A DNA stretch of 64,000 nt from Tetmemena sp. SeJ-2015 (Eukaryota > Ciliophora > Spirotrichea > Sporadotrichida > Oxytrichidae): NCBI GenBank assembly GCA_027382625.1, contig JAJKFJ010022504.1, positions 62,001 to 126,000 of the forward strand, read 5' to 3'. The notes beneath the pieces were generated by a model. It was given only the letters and a program-made list of their open reading frames with translations. It did no database searches and was not told where the DNA came from. The first letter of the stretch is position 1; each line of letters opens with the position of its first letter. Made by a program: the position numbers and the translations under genes. Below are positions 50,586 to 61,500 of the stretch, piece after piece.

Positions 50586-50905
50586 CTGAATTTATGTACT
50601 CTTGGCTAATAGTTTTCACCATCAGGAAAATGTACAGATTGTGAAGCTCCTACTTTCTCATTAGTGGTTATGACAGAACCAGGATCATGCTAATCATGCC
50701 CAGAAAGAGCCAATTGCTTAGGTCTGTGGCACATCGGCCCTTAAAGTGGCTATTGGAGAGTCAGCAATACTTCAACTCAGTTTTATAAATGTTTCAGAGA
50801 AGATGCATGTTAGGGATATTAATCAATATATGACGATCCTCTCGGCAACTGCTCTGAAGGATATTAAGGATATCTCTGCGCGGATTGCTCCAAAAATTTA
50901 CTTGG
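50586..50905 (+). CDS. Beta-helix gene, Cys-rich module before the membrane part
   Basis: A continuous ~106-residue block carries about 13 Cys in short spacing (CTLGQQFSPSGKCTDC, SCQSCPERANC, YKCFREDACQGY, NCSEGYQGYLCADCSKN). It is an extracellular cysteine module of the growth-factor-receptor/EGF-like kind found just outside the membrane in such proteins. The block ends at GG followed by GTAATT, a likely splice donor. TAA and TAG Gln codons occur several times, and both Trp are TGG. Confidence 0.7.
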
Positions 50906-51377
50906 GTAATTAGAAAATTATTTAAAATAATCAATTGTGGAAAGTTATCAATTTTATAAATTGATAAATAGTGAAAATTGTTTATTACAAAACCTCTTAG
51001 TATTTTATCTCATTTTTAAATATCAAATATGAATTATTAAAGAGATATGAATTTACTGCTGATATGAAAATAAGTAAGACTATATCTCCCATTCTGAAAA
51101 TATTCATCAGTTGCATTTCCGATTTTAATAAATTCTACAATATTTTTATATCGCAAATCTGAAATTTTCTGCTATAGTACTAAAAATAGCATAAAAATTA
51201 TTGATTTTATGATAAGAACATGAGGTAAATATTTTCAATTTACAGTCAATTATAAATTGATCATTTATGAGTTCTAAAGCATTAATTTTCCCTTTTTCAT
51301 AAATAGTATATTACCCTAAGATAAATTATTAGCTATATTATTTCAATAAATTTATCATCGCTACTTAAAAAAAAAAT

Positions 51378-53450
51378 TTCTACAAATCAAATGCTCAAGC
51401 TTGTATAAAATGTGATCAATAAAGAAAGGTTTAATTTAAATTGGATAATTTATTTTATAAAAGGTAGATGATAGTTGCAATTGCTTCACTATTTGGTTGG
51501 CTTTTGATGATAACTCTTTTAGTGAATTTTCATTATCAGAGTTAGCGTAACATCCTATTCTAAGGCTCAATCTATCTAAAATTCTTCTTAAATCACATGC
51601 AGCTACTACTGATATCTTGGTCAATACGATTTCAGTCGAATGAAAGTTTGACTGTCCTAGGAGAAAGAATAATCAATGCATCGACTATAGCTTCATACTT
51701 TTTGGAAATAGATTGCTTCTACGAAGAAGAATTTTATAAAGGCATATTTGAAAGTATTAGCAGGCTTTCCTCTTTGAAGATTCTAATCGTAACTTTTCTC
51801 CCAGTTTGTGTTGCAATTCTCTGCTTTATTTTCTACATGTTCTCAAGATTTTCAAAGTTTATCATGCAGAGTCTTTGCTCGTAAATTGCCTTATTTGCAG
51901 TTTTCATTTAAAAGACTTTAAATAAATATTTGATCATATTTAAAAATAGTTAGTTTGAATTTATAACTTAAGAGAATATATAATAGAAATATATTCATGT
52001 TGTATTTCCTTCAGTAATTTACAAAAGTTTTTAGTTCATGACTTACAAAAGAATCGATGGAGTTGGAAGAGTATTTTCAGATTTAGAAATCGCTTAAGGA
52101 AGCTAAGAGCACGAATTTGTTTAAAATAGTAAAAGATATATTAGCAAATTTAAGTTATTGATAGTATAAATATATAAAAGCCTAAAACGGAGTATAATTA
52201 AATTCTAAACAAATTTCCTTAGTTTCAAATGAATAAGAAAAGCATTTTAATAAAACTCTTATACTTCAGTAAAATTTAAAAGTCCTTTTCAAAAGAAAAG
52301 GAATATTGACTTGCCTTAGTGAATTGATTAAAGAGAGATAGAGAGAGACTAGATATTCGACAAAGGTGAACGAGGGGAAGACTTCTTTCTTATTAATCTA
52401 GGATAAAATTCTTAAAATTTCTTTTCGAAAATTTACTTTACAAAGGGCTTATAGAGTTGATGGAGTATTCATAGGTGAATTCTTAAATTCAAATCGACTT
52501 TCATTATCTCTCCTTAAACTATGTGTTAACTTTTAACTTTTAAATCTTATATAGATTTGTTATTTTTAGATTCGGACTTCCTAGTTATGTATTTTATGGG
52601 ATCATAATTCCTTTGATTGGTTTCTTTATGGTTTACAGAAAAAAGAATTCCTTCTCAAATTCTCAGACTTAAAGATATTACGGGTATATACTTGGAGGAT
52701 ATACAAAAAGACGCTATTACTGGGAAATCATACTCACAGTTAGAAAAACTTTGCTTTTATTTTTAATTATACTGGCATTTTAACTTGGAGAAGTATCAAA
52801 AACACAAAATTATTTAGATTAAATTAAAATAAAGAGCTTCCCAATTTTTTCTTTAAAATATACTAAACTAAATACAAGCATCTTTTTATCAATTATACTT
52901 AATTTGAATTTTAAATTTATTGAGCTCTTGTGAAAAGGATGATTATCTTTTTTTATAATTTACATATAATTGATAAGTATAGAAAGCGATCTTGGTGCTC
53001 GTAGTTTTTGTTATGTAAGTTTAACTTTATTTAAATTATTGTTTTTAGTTTTGCAATAATAAACCAAGGTACTTAACCCTTTACTCGGAAGGAATTTCTG
53101 TATCTTGAGAACTACTCTCTGTTTGTGTAGTTCATGACTATTTATATTGGACTGCTCTTTGCTTATAAATGTACCGAGGAGTTGGTAATTGGAAGAACCT
53201 TCAAATTCAGACTTTGGAATTGTTTTAGATGAAAATGCAGAAATCACCTTTACATATGCTATAATGATCATAAATGCTTCTTACTTTCTCCTCTGGTTTT
53301 TCTACTTCTTTAAGAATTATAATTATCTAAATATTCTCTAAATCAATTTTTAAAAAGTTTTTGAATGTCCTAAAATTTAGTATTTTTATGAGTATTATCT
53401 TTATTCAGTAGCAGAAATTATTTATTTTAACCCTAAAACCCTAATATGAA
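51378..53450 (+). CDS. Beta-helix gene, multi-pass membrane region
   Basis: 51378-52229 is open and encodes IKCDQ, then a membrane helix (MIVAIASLFGWLLMITLLV), a second hydrophobic segment (LNHMQLLLISW), an extracellular loop with NES/NAS sites and Cys, and a third helix (ILIVTFLPVCVAILCFIFYM). 52568-52795 adds LPSYVFYGIIIPLIGFFMVY, GYILGGYTKRRYYWE and RKTLLLFLIILAF. 52983-53165 adds AILVLVVFV, a 34-nt intron (53015-53048), and YLENYSLFVQFMTIYIGLLF. 53240-53450 adds ITFTYAIMIINASYFLLWFF, one frame away from the previous block. I count at least six or seven membrane helices. The frame slip near 53190 is a decay event or base error. Confidence 0.7.
53015..53048 (+). other. 34-nt intron in the membrane region
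   Basis: It begins GTAAGTTTAAC and ends TTGTTTTTAG. Removal joins LVLVVFVI to FAIINQGTQPF in frame. The length is like the introns at the left end of the window, so both regions share one splicing style. Confidence 0.7.
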
Positions 53451-54019
53451 TAAGAAGTGCTTCCCTTTTTATTAAAACTTTATGTCTCTTTTATTTTTTT
53501 TTATGTTTTATTTTCCTGCATTAATCAAAGAGAAAGGTATGAGCAAAATGCTTTAAAAATAGAAACAATAATTGAAAGAAATTAGAGTAATTAATAATTA
53601 AATTTCAAATTTAATAATCCTTTATTGTTTATGAATATATTTTTATTAAAAATCATTATTATTGTTATTTAGAAGAGCCTGAATTTCTTCTATCAGAGTA
53701 AGTTCACCAGAATCTACTTGTGTATCTCTCACTGCTGTAAAATTAATTATAGCTAACTTTTTAGAAATAGAGATTTATTACAATTAATTAGTGCACATAT
53801 ATTTATATTTCATTATCAAATTAAAAAAAATCATTTCATTTTTCGATAGAGAGAAATCTTAAAAATAAAACACCCGGGATAAAAAAAATATAAAAAAGAA
53901 ATATTTTGTTGATTGCTGCTATATTAGGATTATTTTAATTGAATAATTTCTTTACATTTTAAACCCAATTTAATAAATTAAAAACCCCACTAGCTAATAA
54001 TTTTGTTCATTAACTCAAG

Positions 54020-54477
54020 ATGCCCAGAAAAAGTGCAAAATTCGAAAAACTGAAGCTCATTGATATGGGCAACGAAGAAGAGCAACACAAAATCAATCTT
54101 TATCAAGGAAATATTTAATTTAATGTAATAATCTTGAAGAATACTACACTTTGACGCACAGAATTGGAAAGCTTTACAACTAAGATGGAGTAAGAGTAAC
54201 GATAGATGGAATTATTTCTCTTAGAAACTACCTTTCAAAATAAGTCATCGTCAAGAATATTCAGAAATAACAATAAGAAGACAAGAATCCTTAGGATCAA
54301 TAACCAACTTAGAATTTTAAAAATACAAATTTTACAGTTTTTCAGGGGCTTAGAATAGATAAAAGCTTCAGCGCAAGAGAAGCTTTTGCAATTCATGGCT
54401 TTAATAAAAATAAGTCATAAACGAATATACCTAATCATAAGAATAATAATAAAAAGAGCATTAAAAATTTAGATTGA
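54020..54477 (+). CDS. Cytoplasmic-tail-like or separate small gene, one frame break
   Basis: ATG 54020 opens MPRKSAKFEKLKLIDMGNEE and reads to LYQGNIQFN; the protein-like text then continues in another frame (NNLEEYYTLTHRIGKLYNQD, VRVTIDGIISLRNYLSK, a Gln/Asn-rich linker, KSFSAREAFAIHGFN) to TGA 54475. Dropping the 5 bases GTAAT at the join restores one frame; AAT occurs on both sides of it, so it might be a tiny excised segment, or simply an error. The piece follows the membrane region on the same strand and could be the cytoplasmic tail of the giant protein. No domain recognised. Confidence 0.4.
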
Positions 54478-54661
54478 TTTTAAATATAATTTCTATCCAT
54501 TTATTTTTCCATAAATTCTCATCTATTAAATAAAAAGATTATCTCAAGGATTATTAAGCTAAACTTATCTTTAGCATTAAAAAATAAATAATTATAATCT
54601 CTCATTATCTACTCCCATTAAAGCTTTATAAATAAGAAATTATAAATTTATAACTTTTTTT

Positions 54662-55291
54662 GGGGGGGGGCCTTTCCTCGTCATCCACTTTTTTTCATTA
54701 AAATATGAAAAATCACTATCTAACCTAAAATTAGCTAAAAACAACAATATCTTAGTCCAAATTCAAATCCAAAGTGTCTAACCTGCTCATATTCTTTTAT
54801 TTATAGGAACATCTTAAAGTTTTGCATGTAGAAGAGAGAAAAATTAATCTTTAAGACTACTTTATAGATGAAAAAATAGGATTTCTTAATTTATCAAGTT
54901 TAAATAAAATTATTAAAATAAATAATAAATAGATCAAGATGCTAATTTTTAAACTTACTAGGCTTTAATATATGCTCTAAAGTAAGAGAATTCTCAAGCT
55001 CTTATAAATAAGTTTAAAGATCTATGAATTAATTGTTACATTAGAAAACATTAACTTATTTAGGTATTTAATTTTCTTAACTTATATTACAATCTTTTTA
55101 CAATTAATTTTTTAAAAATACATTTTCTTTATAAGTTCTCCCAAATTCTCTAAATTGAAGAATATGAACAGTTTAAACCTTTTGGATTTAAATTTGGTCT
55201 AAAAAATTGTAATTTTTGGCTGATTTTAGGCTGTATAGTTATTTTTCATTTTTTCACAAAAAAAGTGGATGACGAGGAAAGGCCCCCCCCC
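54662..55291. mobile_element. 630-bp element with G9CC..GGC9 inverted ends
   Basis: The left end is nine G, then CCTTTCCTCGTCATCCAC; the right end is its exact reverse complement ending in nine C. The first 34 bases match perfectly, and similarity extends to about 80 bp. Runs of seven or eight T flank both sides in the same direction and may be a target duplication. Inside, a ~50-codon frame ends near 55025 (TYQALIYALKQENSQALINK), too short to be sure. It is probably a non-autonomous element. Confidence 0.7.
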
Positions 55292-55649
55292 TTTTTTTTA
55301 TTATTACTTCTATATTTCTATTTATTTGGGTTTACTGTTTTAATAAATATCGATAAATTTAGCTACTTAGTCTTGTCTGATCGTCTTTTAAAATAAAATA
55401 GGATGAGATTTAATTTTATTGCGTTAGTGGACTATCGAAATATAAGTCTAAAAAAGTTAATCGTGCATTAACAAACTCAAATCTTCGGCATAAAATTTTT
55501 AATCGAAGAAGGGAAAGCTGTAAAAGAATTCCTAGGAAGAATTTTAAACCTAACTGTGAATAAACAATTATAATCGATCAAAGATTTAGATGAGTTGATC
55601 TTAAAAGATATAATTTTATTTTATTAATTATTTATGATTTTATTTTCAT

Positions 55650-55830
55650 CTTGAGACCAACGAAAAAATAAAATAATGATGTTCAGTCCACACATAATTA
55701 TTGAGTTATTAATCTTAGATCAATAAAATAATTTCTAATTCGCATTAGGGTCGAATCTGTGATTTCAGCAGCCACAAATTTGCAACTCCCCATTATTTAA
55801 TCAATCATTTTTTTAAAATCAAATTTTCCA
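55650..55830 (-). mobile_element. Dispersed ~300-bp repeat, partial inverted copy
   Basis: The phrase GATTTCAGCAGCCACAAATT, then TGCAACTCCCCATTATTTAA, then CAATCATT, is the reverse complement of the left end of the copy at 21715. The rest of the element cannot be followed. Confidence 0.45.
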
Positions 55831-56138
55831 CTCAATGAAATCGATTTTAAAATACAATTATAATTTCTTTTTTATTTTCCATATAAAAATCTGTACAATT
55901 AGAAATTTATAATTAATAAATTTAATATAAGATTAGAGATAAAATTCAACATCAAGTAATATTTCTACATATGTTTTTAACATTTCTGATCATCATATAA
56001 ATTTCTTGTGAAAATCTACAAGTATATTAAATTAAAAACTAAGTGAGAACATTACAAATGAGAAATAACTCGCTTTAGGATGCAATACTTTTTCTCCTTC
56101 TCGCTTTAAATAATTATATAAGAGAAATGATTCTAAGC

Positions 56139-56810
56139 TTTAGAGTGTAATTAATTAGGATTTAAAATTGAAGCAACGATATTTTTGACAACTAAAAAAG
56201 GTTTGATATCTCAATATCTGAACTTAGTAAAGCGAATGGTGTTTGAGACAAGACAAGGCCTACATAAATTTCAATCCATTTTCTTATTTATCTTCCATTT
56301 TCCTTCTAAATTATCTCAATTGAGTATATACCTAGTCAAGGATCAGTTTATATATATGTCTAAGGCAACTTTAAGATCAGCCGAGAGGTAACAACCTTGA
56401 GCGATTTTGCTTTCGCATCGTAAATTTCATCATATTTCTTTCATCTATAACACTTTTATCCACTCTTAAAATTTGCATCTTAATTCTTTTCAATTGACCT
56501 TTATAGTACACAATCGGTCTAAGGCATAAGCATGATTTAAAAATCGCTCAAGGTTGTTACCTCTGGGCTGATCTTAAAGTTGCCTAGGACATATATTTAA
56601 ACTGATCCTTGACTAGGTATTCACTCAAGTGAGATAATTTAGAAGGAAAATGGAAGATAAGAAAGTAAATGGATTGAAATTTTAAGTAGGCCTTGTCTTG
56701 TCTCAAACACCCTTCGCTTTACTTTGTTAAGATAGTGAGATATAAAACCTTTTTTAGTTGTCAAAAATATCATTTCTTCAATTTTAAATCCTTATTAATT
56801 ACACTCTAAA
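56139..56810. mobile_element. Foldback element, 270-bp arms around a 131-bp loop
   Basis: 56139-56408 and 56540-56810 are near-identical inverted repeats with scattered mismatches and small indels, beginning TTTAGAGTGTAATTAAT and ending AACAACCTTGAGCGATTTT. The loop 56409-56539 is unique. The 68-codon frame at 56185-56391 lies inside one arm and is not a credible gene. The structure would form a very long hairpin if transcribed or single-stranded. Confidence 0.75.
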
Positions 56811-57649
56811 ACTTTAAATCTTTTTTTAATTCAGGTTTTCAATAATATTTAATAAGAAAAAAGAGCGGAGATCTAACCGTCGCGCATCTTAATCTTTCAA
56901 ATTGTATTTTAATTTTGACTGCACTTGATTATCAAAATTTTGAAATAAATCTAGAAAATGGATATTAAAAGTTTTTATTTTTATCAAAGTATAAATTTGC
57001 ATAAATCTCTCTGTTAAAAATTCAATCTTGAAGTAGAAAATAAAGATTAAGTGAGTTTGCCTTAGAGAGTTGCATTTTTGAAAACAAATAATTTTTTTTA
57101 AAAATATATTTAATGGAGTAGAAGGATAATGAGTTCCAAAGCTTTGCTCACTAAATTACTAATACCTTGAAGTTCATATTCAACAACAACAAAATATAAA
57201 TTCTAAACACAAGGAATACAGAATATTTATTAACAAAATTACAGAAGTCGTAGTAGCAGTAGTACATAGTTTTTTTTGAAGTGAAGTATTAATTTAACAT
57301 TTACATTCTGATTTTTGAAAATAATTTTTAATCTCAACAATTAAACAGACAATAAATAAATTTACTTACAATAACAATTCAGTTTTATAAATCAATTAAG
57401 CGAAGCAAAATTAAATAATTATAAGAATAATTGAAATTAAATTTGGTAGAACTATGTGCAAGCTGAGTAAGTGACTTATTTAGAGAATTTTAAAGTCATA
57501 TTTATCTAATTATTAGGTTAATAATTTATCATTAAGGAAATTATTTAATTTAATGTTTCGAAAATCTTAACACAACAACTTTTAACTCTTGCTCTTGAAA
57601 ATAAGAGTCAACATATTAATTGTAGGAAATTAAATTATAATCGATGAAT

Positions 57650-57990
57650 TATTAATATAATAAATGGAGAGTTGCAACTTCCTAGCTTTTAAATAGCAGA
57701 TTGATCCCCTGATCTGTGGCTTGTTGGATAGCTTATAAAAAATCATACGATTTTCTTCTTTATTCATCTCCTCAGCACCTCTCAGCAACGAGATATGTCG
57801 CGCGCATTTTTCAAGATTTCTAATATCTGTTCTCTGGTACCTACTGACTCTTCTAATTCTTTAATGAGCGTTCCTACAAAAAAGTTGCAAGAATGAAAAG
57901 TTCTTTGATTTTAAGCTAAATCAAATGGCATTTTAATTGACATACTTCAATCGTCACTTATTTAATCCATTTTAATATATAAATTCTCTT
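57650..57990 (+). mobile_element. Dispersed ~300-bp repeat, well-preserved copy
   Basis: It starts AATAAATGGAGAGTTGCAAC, has CCTGATCTGTGGCTTGTTGG and TCAGCAACGAGATATG in the middle, and ends ACAAAAAAGTTGCAAGAATG with AAAAGTTCTTTGAT. With the copy at 21715 it defines the family. Confidence 0.65.
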
Positions 57991-58559
57991 TTTTAATTTA
58001 TTTATTTATCTGCTATACTAAAAATCGTTCTCATAATTTTTGCCCAAGAAGTACTATCCTATTTAACAAAAAAAATATCTAAAAATATATCCCATAAAAA
58101 ATTATTTCATTCTTATATATGATTATCTTAATAATTATTTGAAGCCAAATACTTTCAAGGGATAATTATTTTTAATGTTTTGTTTTAAAAAATGCAATTA
58201 AAAATATTTAATTTATTAGATCCTAGACCACCATAAACCTTGTAGAATAAATTATACTATCTTCATCTATTTTAAATGAATCAATATAAAAAATCATTAA
58301 TGCTTAGAATAATTATGTAAATTCGTTTATTCTCATTCAAAATTATTAGAATAAAAATGAAATATTTAGAATGAATAAGTTTAGTTCAAAATTAAGTATA
58401 TGATCAAAGCTACATTAATTCATTGACAAATAAGCAAATATTGAACAGCTAATCCACAGCCTTTACGCTCTATAAACTATTAATTTACAAATTAATTTAT
58501 TTTTAAAATATAGTCTTTTAAAATGATAATGCTAAATTTTTAATTTGAGAATTTGAAGT

Positions 58560-61500
58560 TTATGTTCAATGTGTCTGTGATTTGCACTAACTAGCCATCC
58601 ACCAGAGCTCAATATCATCTTATCATTTATAATTTGTTAATCTTTATATCTTAAAAACAAAATCAAATTATATAAAAAATATTTCAATTTTTGCAATATT
58701 TTCAAAATCAGCCAACATATTTACCCTCACTATCATTTAAATTCAAACACAATTTATAACTTTACTAATTTCGCTTCAACAAAAATATTAAATTTAAGTA
58801 TAAAATTTAAGTATAAATAATTTAACAAATTTAAAAGGTAAGTATAACACTATATATTTTTATATTATTTAACATCACAAATTTAATTTCTCAAAAGGAG
58901 AAAATTAAATAAGGAGCTTGTCAAATCTTGTTTTCTTATATAAATTGTTTTTAGAGGGAAAACAGTAATAATCGAGATTAAAAACTCGTAGTCAGTGATT
59001 ATCGAGAACTGCACTTTTAAAAATTGCTAGAACTCTGAGAGAGGAGGAATTTTTAATTTCTATAATTCGAGTGTTCAGTTGAGAAGAGTTGTATTTGATA
59101 ATAATTTCGCATGATATGGAGGTTCAGTTTATTTTAACAAAAGTAACGCGACTATTGAAAATTCATATTCCCAAAATTAAAGTTACAAATAATTTATCTA
59201 AAATAATTATTTTTAGGTGATTATAGTTCCTTTAGAATTCCGCCCGAGAAGGAGGAGCTATCTACCTCACAGATAAAAATAATATAACTCTCACAAATAC
59301 AACAGTAACCAGATGCTACTCAGAAGGTTAAGGTGGCTTCATGACTCTTAAATAAAATTTCACATTGAACCCCTCTTCCATATTAAGTTATTTATTTTGG
59401 CAAAGAAACATTTTTTAAATCAATTTACAGTAATTTTCTTTCATTTAAAAATAATTAGATGAGATAGCAATATGATCTAGAAATAAAATTTTAATTTTGC
59501 AATATCTCAACAAAATTCATGTCTCATATAAATTAATAACATTACTCTAGATAAAACATACTCAAAATTAAATGGAGGTGTATTTTACCTTGACTATTCA
59601 AACTTAACCTTCTCTCTCTTGGTGGGGACAATATCTGAATCCTTCACAGAGAGAGGAAGAGATATTCAAGATTCCTCTTTTTAAGGGGAGGTGCTATTGT
59701 TAGGAAATTTGTCTTCTGCTAGAGTTGAGAATGTAACTTTTACAGAAAATTTAACATCTCAAAGCTCAGAAGTAGGTTCTATTTTTAGGTCAATTAATTC
59801 TAACTCCACTTTTGCGTTCAGCATAAAAAACACTATTTTTACCTTAATGAGCTAATCACCTTCAAAATAAACCTTAGAGAGTATATGCTAGACCCAATCC
59901 CCATACCCAGATAATTTTCCCAATTAAACATCATTTATCGCCTTATAGTATAAGATTGAGCATAATTGTGGAGTAGTTTTATTGATAAAAAAACCTCTTC
60001 TATTGAGCTTTAAGAATCTGCTATCTATAAGAAGGTACTGCCGCGTCAATCTTGCAAAACTTGGCCCTTTAATCGTACTGTCGGATTCCGATAAGGAAGA
60101 TATGGGTAATTTAATGACTGATCTGCTTCAATCTAAGGTGCGTTGTCATAGCAGTGCTTTAATTGAATTAATATTCTCTATATTTACAAGAAATGAAGTG
60201 GATTATGCCAAAATTTTGGTTTCATTGCCAAGGTGAGCCCGCTCCGGCGCTACCATATTGAGAGCTCTTTTCCATAAAAAAAGAAGATTCGAGCTATTTG
60301 TGGATAGTTTAATAGTGGACTAGATTTAAAATGAAGCTATCAAAAGCTTAGGAAATCGGCCGAGAGTTATTGGTCGTAGCTGATCTTCTTAAATGGAGAG
60401 ACACTGGAAGCAATAACTGATGAATAGGAGAGGTTAAATTCATCACTTCTTCTCTTGCATAAACTGATGTATGACTAGATAACCTTTTACTTGTAAACAA
60501 TAGAATAAGGTAATGATAATTTATTGAATGAGTAGTCATCATAATAATAGTCAATATTTTGCTATTAGATAAGGGCATTATAGCTAAAATAAATATGCTT
60601 AAAAATACTTATAATCGTTTACTACTATAAATTCTGGAACGGATACACAAATAATAAAAGTAAATATAATTTAATAAAAGATATTATTTATTTTTCATGA
60701 TTACTTTTAACATATTTCAGTTTCATTAATCAACTAAAGTGATTGATTGTGAGTTAGTTTCTTGATTGTCATATAAAGCATTTTACGAAGTCTTACTCAT
60801 TGAATTAAATATATCTTATAGATTATAAGACAATTTCATACTATAATATTCCACAAAAATTATTTTATTAAAAAAATCACTTTAGGGAACTGAATGATGT
60901 ATATTAGAAGAGGAAAAATAAATTAATAAACATATTTGAACTCTACTACAATATCACTCTTTAGAATCTAAGATTTGAATATGAGCATTTTTTAAATAAT
61001 TATTTTAATTTCTGACTCATAATTTATAAATATGAAAAACATTATTTAAAAAGGGTGCTCGATAATTAAAATGAAATTTGAAGTTTAATAAAACTTTTAT
61101 ATTTATGTTGATTGAATATAATTTGCAATGAATATACTGCAGAATGTCTAAACATCACCCATCAATTTAAATTTCATTTAAAATTAAATTAGTACACTTT
61201 CTTATGCCTAAAAATTTATTTAAAAAAATACTAAATGAATAATGGCAAAATTAGCTTAATTTAATAATTTAGTATATAACTTCCAAAAATAATTACTTTT
61301 CAGATAGTAGCTAGGCAAATAGAAAATCAGTTTTCTCACTATCATATGGATAATTCTCTGATGATAATTCTACATTCAAAAATCTCAATTTTTAAAATGC
61401 TAGTGTCCTTGCATGCTTGAATTGCACAACTATCACTTATTAAAAAATGAAATTAATATTCAATTTTAATTTAAGAAGTTTTTGAAAAATTATAACAAAA

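Larger units (their letters stand above)
55300..58500. other. AT-rich spacer between beta-helix genes
   Basis: Apart from the partial repeat, the foldback element and the repeat copy at 57650-57990, I see only AT-rich sequence without coding character between the end of the first beta-helix gene and the first recognisable block of the second. Confidence 0.45.

Noticed and set aside
56185..56391. 68-codon ORF
   Set aside because: It lies wholly in one arm of the foldback element, has a disrupted mirror in the other arm and shows no coding character.
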